In this document: one piece after another, positions 55,054 to 63,960 of the stretch
Layout of the letters: each line of letters begins with the position of its first letter
How positions within the stretch are numbered: position 1 is the first letter of the stretch
Assembly (NCBI GenBank): GCA_029243025.1
Contig: JAQWSU010000027.1
Coordinates: 1-64,000 of the forward strand
Length of the DNA: 64,000 bases
Reading direction: 5' to 3'
Origin: Pirellulaceae bacterium
GTDB taxonomy: Bacteria > Planctomycetota > Planctomycetia > Pirellulales > Pirellulaceae
Program-made: the position numbers and the translations under genes
The notes under the pieces: generated by a model
Seen by the model: the letters and a program-made list of their open reading frames with translations, nothing else
Database searches by the model: none
Told to the model about the DNA's origin: nothing

Positions 55054-55749
55054 TCAAACTGCTTGTGACGAACAGATCTCACAGAGCTTACTTACGAAGT
55101 CTGCATCGATGTTCTGGGTGCGATCGCCGCGGCAGGCGGCGGATCGAACGGCCATCACTGTTGGACTTAGTGGTTGCAGTTGCCGCATGGCTGACTGATC
55201 GAGTGATCCGGCAACTACCATGATTTTGTTAGCCCGTCGTCCCCGCTCGATCCACCGAAAAATCTCAGACTCGGAGAGGTGGGCTAACAAGTTTCCCCGG
55301 CTTTTGTCGAAAGTGTCGATCAGGAATGCGGAACAGCCCAGTTCGAGCCCAGCCTGGAATACGTCGTCAATTCTTGGTGACCTGGCGAGCTGCCAGTCAG
55401 CGTAGGCGACCGCAACTGAATCGACGTGTGGGTGCAGTGCTTGATGTTTTTTTTGTAAGCGTTGTTGCCAATCCTTGACATTCAAGCAGCCCGCCAAGCC
55501 TACCTTGGCAAAATCAGTTCGTGCGGGAACCTCTTCTGCGGCAAGTGCTTGATCGTCGAGTAATTCGCCCAAAGCAACGCTGACTTTATGGTGGGGCTTG
55601 GCCGCTGCCACAATCGTACGCAGGACATCGATTGACGCGGCACCCAACGATCCGTGTTCGGGCTCTTTGACGTCGATGAAACGAATTCCGGCTTGGTCTG
55701 CGATGTTGAATTCAGTAGGGGATCGTACGCTAATCAGCAGTTCTGTCAT
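55054..55749 (-). CDS. mfnB: (5-formylfuran-3-yl)methyl phosphate synthase (MfnB)
   Basis: 231 aa. LLISVRSPTEFNIADQAGIR, RFIDVKEPEHGSLGAASIDV and the later FAKVGLAGCLNVKDW match the MfnB/DUF556 family; the Lys of DVKEP is the expected catalytic lysine. MfnB makes 4-(hydroxymethyl)-2-furancarboxaldehyde phosphate, the first step to methanofuran, the C1 carrier. In planctomycetes and methylotrophs this serves the tetrahydromethanopterin pathway for formaldehyde oxidation. Only mfnB is in the window. It overlaps the end of the membrane protein gene by 4 bp, so they are coupled. Confidence 0.88.
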   Translation of the reverse strand: MTELLISVRSPTEFNIADQAGIRFIDVKEPEHGSLGAASIDVLRTIVAAAKPHHKVSVALGELLDDQALAAEEVPARTDFAKVGLAGCLNVKDWQQRLQKKHQALHPHVDSVAVAYADWQLARSPRIDDVFQAGLELGCSAFLIDTFDKSRGNLLAHLSESEIFRWIERGRRANKIMVVAGSLDQSAMRQLQPLSPTVMAVRSAACRGDRTQNIDADFVSKLCEICSSQAV

Positions 55750-56297
55750 GCTTTGGTTGTTTTTCTGGCTCTCTTAATCGCCGCTAAATTCGAATTCATT
55801 TGAGTCACTACTTCTCGGTTCAAGGGCTCCGTCCAGGTTCCCCGCACAATAATGTAGCCGTCAGCCCATTTGCCCAAGGATTGGTTGACAGAACGTTGGT
55901 GCCACTCGGTGGCACGCTCCGCGAGCCGGACAACTACCGTGACGCTGTTTACATCCTGCTGCAGCGAGAGTGGAATCATGCTCGGACCTTCTCCCAAAAA
56001 AAAGCACTCGACTGCATCGAGTGGTACCCGGATTGCTTTGACGTTTTTCAAGTAAACGAGCAATTCATCCGGTTCGTAGCAAATACGAGGTAAACATGTC
56101 CACCAGATCTGTTTTGCCAATAAGAAAGTTCCGCCCAGTAGGAGGCACCACGCGAAGATCGCTATAATTAGCCTCAGCGTTCCCGGTCCTGGTTGGCTGG
56201 TCATCAAGAGGAACAGTCCAGCTAAACTCGGGAGAGCGGCGAGGATTGTCAGTGCGATGGAAGCTCGACGGTTGTTTCGTAGTAGTACTTGGGCCAT
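55746..56297 (-). CDS. Membrane protein with PH-like soluble part
   Basis: 183 aa. Two membrane helices (ALTILAALPSLAGLFLLM and LIIAIFAWCLLLGGTFLL) are followed by a soluble beta-rich segment (YEPDELLVYLKNVKAIRVPL and VTVVVRLAERATEW) and a basic C-terminus. The layout matches the PH-like membrane protein at 31837-32286, but the sequences differ. Its last codons overlap mfnB (ATGA), a tight arrangement that suggests a link to the methanofuran branch, though this is only inference. ATG 56297. Confidence 0.65.
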   Translation of the reverse strand: MAQVLLRNNRRASIALTILAALPSLAGLFLLMTSQPGPGTLRLIIAIFAWCLLLGGTFLLAKQIWWTCLPRICYEPDELLVYLKNVKAIRVPLDAVECFFLGEGPSMIPLSLQQDVNSVTVVVRLAERATEWHQRSVNQSLGKWADGYIIVRGTWTEPLNREVVTQMNSNLAAIKRARKTTKA

Positions 56298-56431
56298 GGC
56301 GCAGGCCTTGGTCGGAGCGAGCGGGAAATAACTGAATCTTATATTTTAGCAAATCGCCTGCTTGTTACCGATGGGGCATGGCTCCATTTAGGTTGGTGAC
56401 GATCAGCGAAATTTCGAGGGCAGGATCCGAG

Positions 56432-57358
56432 ATGGCAAAAGAGTTTGTGCAAATTGAATGGTCAGCGGCAATCGAAGATGATTGTCGGCATTTGATCAGG
56501 TTGGCCGTTCGGGAAGATTTAGACCGCACCTTCGATTGGACGACGGTTGCACTGGTCCCGGAGCAAAGTCGTGGTGCTGCTCGGATGGTGAGTCGGCAGG
56601 CGGGTGTGGCTGCCGGTTGCCAAGTGGTGCCGATCATTATCGACGAGTTAAATGCGGAGCTAGAGTGGTTGCCCCTCGCCGCAGATGGCGATCGACTAAA
56701 TCAAGGCGATGAAATTGGCTCGTTGAGGGGGTCCGTTCGTGATCTTTTGGTGGCCGAACGCCTCGTTTTGAATCTGGTGGGGCGATTGACCGGCATTGCG
56801 ACGTTGACGTCGGATTACCTAGCAGCCATCGCCGGAACGGAGGCCAAAATCTACGATACGCGAAAAACAACGCCCGGCTACCGTAGATTGGAAAAATATG
56901 CCGTTCGATGTGGAGGTGGGAGGAATCATCGTGGAGGTCTCTATGAAGCCGTTTTGATCAAAGATAATCACTTGGATTTCGGATTAAGTGACCTTGGGCA
57001 GCCATTCACTGCTGCTCAAGCGGTGGTCGCAGCCCGCGAGTTCCTCCATGAAACACTCTCGAAGACGCAAGCCGAAGAGATGATTCTCGAGATCGAAGTT
57101 GATAATCTTGAACAACTCGATCAGGTGTTGCCAAAGGCGCCAGATATCGTGTTGCTGGACAACATGACTCCGTCGTCGTTGGCAAATGCCGTCTCGCGAC
57201 GAAATCGGATCGCTCCTCAGGTACAACTCGAGGCGTCAGGAGGCGTTAATTTAAAGACCGTTCGGGAGATAGCAGACAGCGGGGTCGATCGTATCAGTGT
57301 GGGAGCGTTGACCCATTCGGCCGCCTCGCTGGATATCGGAATGGATTGGCAATGTTGA
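56432..57358 (+). CDS. nadC: Nicotinate-nucleotide pyrophosphorylase (quinolinate phosphoribosyltransferase)
   Basis: NadC makes nicotinate mononucleotide from quinolinate and PRPP in NAD synthesis. 308 aa: IRLAVREDLDRTFDWTTVA, LNLVGRLTGIATLT, the PRPP and quinolinate site DTRKTTPGYRRLEKYAVRCG, NHRGGLYEAVLIKDNHLDF and the C-terminal LEASGGVNLKTVREIADSG. ATG 56432 is conserved; the frame is open from 56378 but without match. No nadA or nadB is adjacent. Confidence 0.95.
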   Translation: MAKEFVQIEWSAAIEDDCRHLIRLAVREDLDRTFDWTTVALVPEQSRGAARMVSRQAGVAAGCQVVPIIIDELNAELEWLPLAADGDRLNQGDEIGSLRGSVRDLLVAERLVLNLVGRLTGIATLTSDYLAAIAGTEAKIYDTRKTTPGYRRLEKYAVRCGGGRNHRGGLYEAVLIKDNHLDFGLSDLGQPFTAAQAVVAAREFLHETLSKTQAEEMILEIEVDNLEQLDQVLPKAPDIVLLDNMTPSSLANAVSRRNRIAPQVQLEASGGVNLKTVREIADSGVDRISVGALTHSAASLDIGMDWQC

Positions 57359-57374
57359 CGCGAGAAGAACTGAC

Positions 57375-58331
57375 TTAAGTAATCAAATTCTGGGGCTGTC
57401 CGGCGACGAACGCGGAGATGTTGTCCACGGTGATTTGCATCAGGCGACGACGCGCTTCGAGCGTCGCCCAAGCCTGATGGGGTGTGATGAAACAATTCTT
57501 CGCTGAAAGTAGGGGATTGTCTGCGGTGATGGGTTCACGAGAGACTACATCGAGACCTGCGGCCGCGATCAGTCCATTATTCAATGCGTCGGCCACGTCA
57601 GCCTCAACAATCAAATCGCCGCGTCCCGCATTGATCAAGACCAACGATGATTTGCATTGGACCAGTAAATTACGGTTCACAAGCCCCTTGGTCTGATCGG
57701 TGAGCGGACAATTCAAACTGATGATATCGGCGCGCCGAGTTAGCGTCTCGATGTCGGTCCACTCGAATGGTGAGTAACTCGGGCGATCTTTTTGACTGCG
57801 CGAATTCGCCAACACTTGCATGCCAAACGCGTGTGCCAATTGGCCAACTGCACGGCCGATGCGACCGAATCCGACGATACCGATGCTCTTGCCCGTTAGT
57901 TCGGTGAGAGGCTGCTTCCAAAAACTGAAATCTTGCCGCGCTGACCATTCGCCCGCTCGCACGGCTGTGTCATGGATGTCGACTCGATGCATAATGTGAA
58001 GTATTAAAGCGAATATGTGTTGTGCCACCGAATCCGTACCGTATACCGGCACATTCGACGCTGAGATCCCCAGTTCACGCGCCATGTTGGTGTCGACGCA
58101 GTCGTGACCGGTGGCGGTAACCGTGATGAATTTTAGCTCCGGCAATGCTTTCAACAGGCGCTCGTCCAGGCGAACTTTGTTGGTCACCAGCACTTGGGCC
58201 CCCCGACAGCGATCAAGTAACTCGGCCTCGGAGCTTCGATCGTGGACCGTGACCTCCCCGAGAGTCTCGAGCCCTGTCCATGGATTGTCGCCCGGATTCA
58301 GAGTTGAGCCGTCAAGTACGACGATTTTCAC
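57375..58331 (-). CDS. D-2-hydroxyacid dehydrogenase (NAD-binding)
   Basis: The 318-aa protein has the two-domain plan of the family. The nucleotide-binding site GKSIGIVGFGRIGRAVGQLA holds GxGxxG, and the catalytic Arg lies in LINAGRGDLI (about residue 237), the Glu in VVSREP and the His in ITPHQAW. It reduces a 2-keto acid to the D-hydroxy acid or the reverse; glycerate, lactate or phosphoglycerate types cannot be separated from sequence. The GTG start at 58331 follows GAGGAAAAGA. It is tail to tail with nadC, 16 bp apart. Confidence 0.9.
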   Translation of the reverse strand: MKIVVLDGSTLNPGDNPWTGLETLGEVTVHDRSSEAELLDRCRGAQVLVTNKVRLDERLLKALPELKFITVTATGHDCVDTNMARELGISASNVPVYGTDSVAQHIFALILHIMHRVDIHDTAVRAGEWSARQDFSFWKQPLTELTGKSIGIVGFGRIGRAVGQLAHAFGMQVLANSRSQKDRPSYSPFEWTDIETLTRRADIISLNCPLTDQTKGLVNRNLLVQCKSSLVLINAGRGDLIVEADVADALNNGLIAAAGLDVVSREPITADNPLLSAKNCFITPHQAWATLEARRRLMQITVDNISAFVAGQPQNLIT

Positions 58332-58493
58332 GGTCTTTTCCTCTCGTTAACACTGCTGCGAAATCGTATTCAGAATCGTAACTAGATTAACCCACTTCTG
58401 GGTTCAGGCCCATGGCGTGACCGGTTGCGACCCGCTGTTTTTCAGGCGGAATTTGGTTTGTTGATAAAAAAAAACTGCTTTATATGAAAAAAC

Positions 58494-58522
58494 TTCAAAA
58501 ATCGCGCCCTTTCGCTTACACT
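58494..58522 (+). promoter_or_regulatory. Possible promoter of the SpoVG-zinc-ribbon gene
   Basis: TTCAAA (58494-58499) and TACACT (58517-58522) are 17 bp apart, close to the sigma-70 pattern, in an AT-rich leader 64 bp before the GTG start. Assignment is by eye. Confidence 0.4.
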
Positions 58523-58585
58523 AACCTCCAATCACTTAAAGCCATGCCGGTTAGGGAGACTTCGTGAGACCGTTGGGAGCTTGCC

Positions 58586-58969
58586 GTGCAAATTACGGAT
58601 GTACAAGTCAATCTGTGCGAGGGTAGCGAAGATCGCCTTCGGGCCTACTGCGCTATCGTGATCGATAACGAATTTGTGGTGCACAATATTCGAATTATCG
58701 AAAAATCAAATGGATTGCTGATTGCGATGCCGAGTCGTAAGCTGACGCTCAAGTGCCCATCGTGTCGGATGAAAAATCCAGTGGACGCCAAGTTCTGCAT
58801 GACGTGCGGCGATGCGTGTGATCGGGAAGAAGCTGATCGCCAAGCAGAGGCGAAAATTCATTTTGATATCGCCCATCCCATCAATCCAGTTTGTCGCCAA
58901 ATGATTGAATCGGCCGTCTTGGAGGCTTACCGAAAAGCTCGTGGCTCGATGGTGGAGAAAGTGGGTTAG
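58586..58969 (+). CDS. SpoVG-family protein with an inserted zinc ribbon
   Basis: The N-terminal part (TDVQVNLCEGSEDRLRAYCA, then FVVHNIRIIEKSNGLLIAMP) and the C-terminal FDIAHPINPVCRQMIESAVL are the two halves of SpoVG, which binds DNA or RNA as a regulator in Firmicutes and spirochaetes. Between them is an inserted CPSC...CMTC ribbon (Cys57, 60, 71 and 74, plus Cys78), a likely zinc site that plain SpoVG proteins lack. 127 aa. The GTG start (58586) is well placed. The combination may alter nucleic-acid binding. Confidence 0.8.
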   Translation: MQITDVQVNLCEGSEDRLRAYCAIVIDNEFVVHNIRIIEKSNGLLIAMPSRKLTLKCPSCRMKNPVDAKFCMTCGDACDREEADRQAEAKIHFDIAHPINPVCRQMIESAVLEAYRKARGSMVEKVG

Positions 58970-59154
58970 CGAGTTGATGCTGTGAGGCGAGTGGTTTTTG
59001 GGGGATTTCTGCCTTTCGTATTGCTGGCAAGCGATTTTTAATTCCCCAATTTGTTTCGGCTTCCGATATTTCGGGTGGAGATTGGGACCACTCGATGGAT
59101 GTTCTATCCAAAATGACTCCGTCAGTGAACGGTCGGTGGGCTGGGTGCGTCCAA

Positions 59155-60645
59155 CTAAAGTCTTGCCGGATTGAATGGTGTGCGGGGGATCGTTCCCGAT
59201 GCGCGGGCTCGCAGTAGTGGTCGAAGGCGGTCGATAACCTCTTGTGTTTGACGGTTTGAATGTATCGCCAAATTGTCAAATTCGAATGGATCGTTTTGGT
59301 GATCGTAAAGCTCGACCCCTGATTTCCCTTCTGCCCATTCGGTAAATCTCCAACGTGTTGTGCGGATCGTGCAACCCATTACGGGTTGGTGGAGACGATC
59401 ATCGGCAGGCCGCAGGATCTGGGTCACAGCCAAACCGCTCCAGTTGGCCGCGGGGTTCGTGAGCAGCGGGGAAAGATCTTGTCCAGCGAGTGCTGTCGGC
59501 GTTGGGACTTTCGCGAGCTTCGTCAGTGTTGGATAGATATCTACGAATTCCACAATTCCTTGCGCTGATCGGCCGTTCCCCTGCGCACTCGGGTGGCGAA
59601 TGATCAAGGGCGCACGAGCTGACTGTTCAAATAGGGTTCGTTTTTGCCAGATGCCGTTGTGTTCACCCAAATGGTAACCATGGTCGCTCCAGAGAACGAC
59701 GATCGTATTCTCGGCCAGTTCAAACCGGTCGAGAGCGTCGAGTAGACGCCCCACTTGGGCATCAATAAATGAGACGCTTGCGTAATAAGCTTGTCGGGCG
59801 GAACGCAACACATTGCGTTTGAGATTGTAATTCGGGATTGGGCAATTGTGGGCGAACGCTGCTACGGGGATGTCCCCACGATCGTTGGCTGGTGCGTAAG
59901 GCAGTCGCATCGTGATGAGTGGATAGAGCTGGAAATATTTTTTTGGAGCAACAAAGGGTGTGTGAGGACGAAAAAAACCAACGCCCAAGAAAAAGGGACG
60001 CTTGCCTGAATTTGCCATCCAGCGAATTGCTTCACTGGCAATCATACCGTCCGTCTGTTCTTCATCCGTTCCCTCGGCGGCTAACCAACTCAAGGCGCCA
60101 CTGATCTTTCGATGGGGCTCTGCGTTGAAAACGAGTCTTTCGTCGGACTTGTCTCGCCCTCGTGGGTTGAGGGTCTGATCCCAGGAAGGAGGATCATCAA
60201 ATCCATTGGTTCCAATGGCTGCTGGAACATTGTAGTGGTAGATCTTGCCGACGCGCGCGGTGGTATAGCCGCTCGATCGGAAGGCTTGAGGCAAAGTGAC
60301 GACCTGGGGGAGTTCGTCACGGAAGTGTCGGTCGAGATCGTACACTTTGATCTGGTCGGGACGGAGCCCCGTCATCACAGATGCTCGACTCGGGTTACAG
60401 AGAGGGATTTGATTGTAGGCTCGCTCGAATTTCACGCCCGTTGCAGCCAGGCGGTCGATGTGGGGTGTCTTTGCCGTGCTGTCGCCATAGCAGCCCAAGC
60501 TGCATGCTAGATCGTCAACGGCGATGAACAAAACATTGGGGGGCTTTGACTCGTCGGCCAGCGATGCGGAGCCAAGCAAGATGGCAACGCAAAATGGAGA
60601 AAGCCAAAGCTGTTTTCGCTTTTTTGTGGAGCGGCTTCGAATCAC
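59155..60645 (-). CDS. Secreted sulfatase (iduronate-2-sulfatase-like)
   Basis: 496 aa with a signal peptide ([20 protein letters not shown]). The sulfatase core has [19 protein letters not shown] with metal-binding Asp44-Asp45, the formylglycine site LCNPSR (Cys83), RVGKIYHYN and [11 protein letters not shown] with [14 protein letters not shown]. These features match the iduronate-2-sulfatase group. It likely removes sulfate from glycosaminoglycan-like polysaccharides. Start GTG 60645. No PSD1 or DUF1501 gene is next to it, unlike the operon at 10.7 kb. Confidence 0.92.
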   Translation of the reverse strand: MIRSRSTKKRKQLWLSPFCVAILLGSASLADESKPPNVLFIAVDDLACSLGCYGDSTAKTPHIDRLAATGVKFERAYNQIPLCNPSRASVMTGLRPDQIKVYDLDRHFRDELPQVVTLPQAFRSSGYTTARVGKIYHYNVPAAIGTNGFDDPPSWDQTLNPRGRDKSDERLVFNAEPHRKISGALSWLAAEGTDEEQTDGMIASEAIRWMANSGKRPFFLGVGFFRPHTPFVAPKKYFQLYPLITMRLPYAPANDRGDIPVAAFAHNCPIPNYNLKRNVLRSARQAYYASVSFIDAQVGRLLDALDRFELAENTIVVLWSDHGYHLGEHNGIWQKRTLFEQSARAPLIIRHPSAQGNGRSAQGIVEFVDIYPTLTKLAKVPTPTALAGQDLSPLLTNPAANWSGLAVTQILRPADDRLHQPVMGCTIRTTRWRFTEWAEGKSGVELYDHQNDPFEFDNLAIHSNRQTQEVIDRLRPLLRARASGTIPRTPFNPARL

Positions 60646-60662
60646 TTGACCAATATTCCTGA

Positions 60663-60696
60663 ATCGGGGTTCTGCGGAGATCGGGGTTCTGCGGAG
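60663..60696. repeat. Perfect 17-bp tandem duplication
   Basis: ATCGGGGTTCTGCGGAG occurs twice without a gap, in the space between the divergent sulfatase and propeller genes, 17 bp upstream of the sulfatase start. Confidence 0.9.
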
Positions 60697-60824
60697 ATTC
60701 GCATTCTCGCTTCTGGCTGGTCAATTCGCAAATTGTCTCAATTCGAGAGTCTTGCGAGAACACCGGTTTGCTAGATAAAGTGTCCGGTAAGGTTCGGAAG
60801 CTTATTCGGGGAGTTGTTACCGTC

Positions 60825-62165
60825 ATGCGAGTTTGTCTTTTATTGGTCTTTTCGCTCTGCTGCGGTTGTAGCCGCCATGTGGCCGTGGAGGAAATCTCGG
60901 TCGACAAGCGGAAGAAACCGAACGATCTGCCGGTATTTGTCGCCCGTGATACGGATTGGCCCAGCTGGCGCGGCCCTCTGCAAAATGGGATATCTGTCTC
61001 ACCGCCGGCACCCACCTCCTGGAGTGATTCGACCAATGTTTCCTGGAAAAGCCAGGTTCCCGGGCGTGGACATGGTTCACCGGTGATTGTCGGATCGCAT
61101 GTCTATGTTGCCAGTGCCATTGATGCGCAACAGCAGCAGTTGGTGATGGCATTTAATCGGAAGACGGGAGCAGAAGTTTGGCGGACGATAGTCCATCAAG
61201 GCCCGTTGACGAAATCAGGTAAGATGCATCCGAAGGGGACGCATGCAAACGGAACGGTTGCCTGTGACGACCAGCACATGTTTGTAGCATTCCTGACCGA
61301 GAATTCGATCGTGGTTTCGGCATTGGATTTTGACGGCCAACTGATTTGGCAAAAGAAACTCGGTGCCTTCAATTCGAAGTTCGGATACGCCCCCTCCCCC
61401 GTTGTCTATAAGTCGTTCGTCATTTTTGCTGCCGACAATCAGGGTGGCGGCTATTTGGCAGCGCTTGATCGTCGAACCGGAGAGATCGTCTGGCGAAAAG
61501 CCCGATCGAACCACAGCAGTTACTCGTCGCCCGTCGTGGCGACTGTCGATGGCAAAGAGCAACTCTTGATCAGTGGGAGTCATCAGGTGAGCAGCTACGA
61601 TCCTGGAAGCGGTGAGCTGATTTGGTCGTGTGAAGGTACGACGGAAGCGACTTGTGGCACCGTGGTCTGGAACGAGTCAACGGTGTTTGCCAGTGGAGGA
61701 TATCCCGATTCTCAAACGTTGGCGGTACGTGCGGATGGTTCCGGACAGATTGAGTGGAGCAATTCAGTTAGATGTTATGAAACTTCGATGTTGCTTGTTG
61801 GTGACGAATTGTATGCGGTCACGGACAATGGCATCGCCTATTGCTGGGACGCCAAGTCGGGTGTTGTAAACTGGAAAAAAAGACTTGGCGGGAATTTTAG
61901 CGCTTCCCCCGTTTACTGTGACGGCGAAATCTATGCGGCCAATTTACGCGGTGAGACATTCGTTTTTCGAGCCAATAAGAACCTTTATCAGATGACCGCA
62001 ATGAATGTGTTAGGCAGCGATGCCTACGCGTCGCCAGCCATTTGTGACGGCCAGATTTTTATGAGAGTTGGGAGTGAAGAGGAAGGTCACCGACAAGAAT
62101 GGCTGTATTGCCTTGGCGGGCCCCCACTTTCAAACTCCAAAAGAGCGAATCACGGCGGCAATTAG
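60825..62165 (+). CDS. PQQ-type beta-propeller lipoprotein
   Basis: The ATG at 60825 begins a lipoprotein signal (MRVCLLLVFSLCCGCSRHVA) with a lipobox cysteine. The rest is a propeller of PQQ-like repeats: WPSWRGPLQNGISVSPPAPT, HGSPVIVGSHVYVASAIDAQ, LDRRTGEIVWRKARSNH and SYDPGSGELIWSC, with similar blades to the end. The repeats resemble PQQ-dependent dehydrogenases and BamB, but the catalytic parts of the former are missing, so it is probably a binding or scaffold protein at the outer membrane. 446 aa. The frame opens upstream to 60768. Confidence 0.85.
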   Translation: MRVCLLLVFSLCCGCSRHVAVEEISVDKRKKPNDLPVFVARDTDWPSWRGPLQNGISVSPPAPTSWSDSTNVSWKSQVPGRGHGSPVIVGSHVYVASAIDAQQQQLVMAFNRKTGAEVWRTIVHQGPLTKSGKMHPKGTHANGTVACDDQHMFVAFLTENSIVVSALDFDGQLIWQKKLGAFNSKFGYAPSPVVYKSFVIFAADNQGGGYLAALDRRTGEIVWRKARSNHSSYSSPVVATVDGKEQLLISGSHQVSSYDPGSGELIWSCEGTTEATCGTVVWNESTVFASGGYPDSQTLAVRADGSGQIEWSNSVRCYETSMLLVGDELYAVTDNGIAYCWDAKSGVVNWKKRLGGNFSASPVYCDGEIYAANLRGETFVFRANKNLYQMTAMNVLGSDAYASPAICDGQIFMRVGSEEEGHRQEWLYCLGGPPLSNSKRANHGGN

Positions 62166-62217
62166 GGTTGCTGAGCGGGTGGGGCAGGCAGAATTCTTGT
62201 TTTTTGAGGCCCGGCAG

Positions 62218-62299
62218 CGGAGGGCACGGGACTCGAACCCGCAACTCCTTACGGAGCACCTCATTTCCAATGAGGCCGCTAGCCATTCGCTTACCCTCC
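62218..62299 (-). tRNA. tRNA-Ser (GGA anticodon)
   Basis: On the minus strand the sequence folds as a class II tRNA: acceptor GGAGGGT/GCCCTCC with discriminator G, anticodon arm CCTCA TTGGAAA TGAGG, which gives anticodon GGA reading UCC/UCU, a variable arm CTCC GTAA GGAG, and the T arm GCGGG TTCGAGT CCCGT. The 3' CCA is not encoded; the following bases are CTGCC. Length 82 nt without CCA. Confidence 0.95.
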
Positions 62300-62652
62300 A
62301 GCACGATCGCTGGGCAAAAAAGGCCCAGCTGGAACGTTTACGAATCGTACTCGATCAAACAGCCGAAGGCTAGGCGAACTCCGCATGGATGGCAATCGCT
62401 TGATTAACTTCTTTTGCTCTGCACTGATTTCATCGATTACTCCACGAAAAATCTGTCAGGTCGATACTTTGTTCCCTGCCGACGACGGGCGGCTGTCGGT
62501 AAAAGTCGACTGGTTACGTTGCTGTCACTCGATTAAGATGCTTCCGGTATGGCTGACGATCCGCCACTGCGATTCAGGTGGATTGGAAATGCCCGCTGGC
62601 TCTCGAACGCCATCTCGCTTGTCTCCTCTTTTAAAGCAAGATTTCAACGCCC
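62300..62652. other. Intergenic stretch between tRNA-Ser and rnd
   Basis: 353 bp. Plus-strand frames are open (for example 62385-62801) but none has a start with a ribosome-binding site or a recognisable protein. It should hold the tRNA promoter on the minus strand and the rnd promoter on the plus strand. No attachment site or integrase is visible by the tRNA. Confidence 0.5.
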
Positions 62653-63846
62653 GTGCATCACGAATACATCAGAACGCAGTCGCAGCTCGAGATTTTTTGC
62701 GGAAAACTACGCAGCGTGGAGCGAATCGGATTCGATACGGAATTTGTCTCGGAGGACACCTACCGTCCGGACCTTTGTCTGATCCAGATTGCTGCAGATG
62801 ATTTGTTGGCGGTGATTGATCCCAAAGAGGTCGAATCGGTGCGACCCTTCTGGGATGTTCTTTCGAGTGGAGAGCATGAAACGATTGCGCACGCGGGTCG
62901 GGAAGAATTGCGATTTTGCCTGCACGAGATGGGAAAGCGGCCAACGCGCTTGTTCGATACTCAAATCGCGGCGGGGATGATTGGTTTGGAATATCCAGCC
63001 GCCTATGGCAAGCTGCTGGCGAAATTGCTCGATCGGACCCTGGCGAAGGGTGAAACTCGCACCGATTGGCGGCGACGACCTTTGTCCGATCGGCAGATCG
63101 AATATGCCTTGCAGGACGTTTTGTACCTCGAGCCACTCTACGAACGTATCAATGGCCGTTTGGAAGAGCTACACCGTCGAGCTTGGTTTGATGATGAAAT
63201 GGATCAGTGGCAAAAGGAAATCGAAGATTTTGAGCAACGAGAGAATTGGCGGCGCGTCTCAGGTACGTCGGGCCTATCTGAAAAGGCGATGGTGATCGTG
63301 CGCGAAATTTGGCGTTGGCGTGAGGAGCAAGCCGAAGCCCAAGATCGTCCCCCGCGTCGAATTCTCCGTGATGATTTGATTGTGGAGATGGCGCGGCGTG
63401 GGAAAAGCGATGTGAAGCAGTTACGAGCGATTCGCGGGATCGAACGGAGTCTTGCTAAGCGACACTTTCCAGAGATCAGTGAAAGTATTCAGCGAGCTTT
63501 GGATTTGCCCAAAAATGAATGGCCTTCCGTTCGTCGCAATCGATCCTCCAATCAGGCGAGCCTTGTTGGACAATTCATCGCCACGGCACTAAGCACCGTA
63601 TGTCGGTCTCAAAACTTGGCCCCAAGTTTGGTGGGAACCGTACAGGATGTGCGCGATCTGGTGGATTATCGACTTGTCGATAATCCGGCTGCCGACCCAC
63701 CTGCCTTGGCGACCGGTTGGCGCGCGGAAGTCGTTGGCCGTACGCTTGACGACGTGCTGGAGGGAAGAACGGCAATTCGCATTCGGAACCCGCTTTCTGA
63801 TTCGCCGTTGGCACTTGAGCCGGTGGATGCGCCGAACAGGGCGTAA
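62653..63846 (+). CDS. rnd: Ribonuclease D
   Basis: RNase D trims the 3' ends of tRNA precursors. The 397-aa protein shows the DEDD exonuclease motifs: GFDTEF (Asp28, Glu30), HAGREELRFCLHEM with LFDTQIAAGMIGLEYPAAYG, and QIEYALQDVLYLEPLY (ExoIII region). HRDC domains follow at about residues 210-380 (LPKNEWPSVR and around). GTG 62653 fits the conserved start; no ribosome-binding site is clear. It is alone and on the opposite strand to the tRNA. Confidence 0.93.
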   Translation: MHHEYIRTQSQLEIFCGKLRSVERIGFDTEFVSEDTYRPDLCLIQIAADDLLAVIDPKEVESVRPFWDVLSSGEHETIAHAGREELRFCLHEMGKRPTRLFDTQIAAGMIGLEYPAAYGKLLAKLLDRTLAKGETRTDWRRRPLSDRQIEYALQDVLYLEPLYERINGRLEELHRRAWFDDEMDQWQKEIEDFEQRENWRRVSGTSGLSEKAMVIVREIWRWREEQAEAQDRPPRRILRDDLIVEMARRGKSDVKQLRAIRGIERSLAKRHFPEISESIQRALDLPKNEWPSVRRNRSSNQASLVGQFIATALSTVCRSQNLAPSLVGTVQDVRDLVDYRLVDNPAADPPALATGWRAEVVGRTLDDVLEGRTAIRIRNPLSDSPLALEPVDAPNRA

Positions 63847-63880
63847 TTAGTCCGGGTTTGCATTGAATGCGACAAGAAAA

Positions 63881-63908
63881 AAGGGCTGTCAGATTACCGA
63901 CAGCCCTT
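63881..63908. terminator. Bidirectional terminator hairpin after rnd
   Basis: AAGGGCTGTC (63881-63890) and GACAGCCCTT (63899-63908) pair perfectly over 10 bp around the 8-nt loop AGATTACC. An A-run precedes it (T-run on the minus strand), which makes it strongest for a minus-strand transcript from the right; a short T-run also follows on the plus strand. It serves rnd and the partial gene at the window end. Confidence 0.75.
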
Positions 63909-63960
63909 TGCCTGCTCTCTGCTCCGACGGGAAGACGAAGCAGTGCTGTTGCGATTTGGA

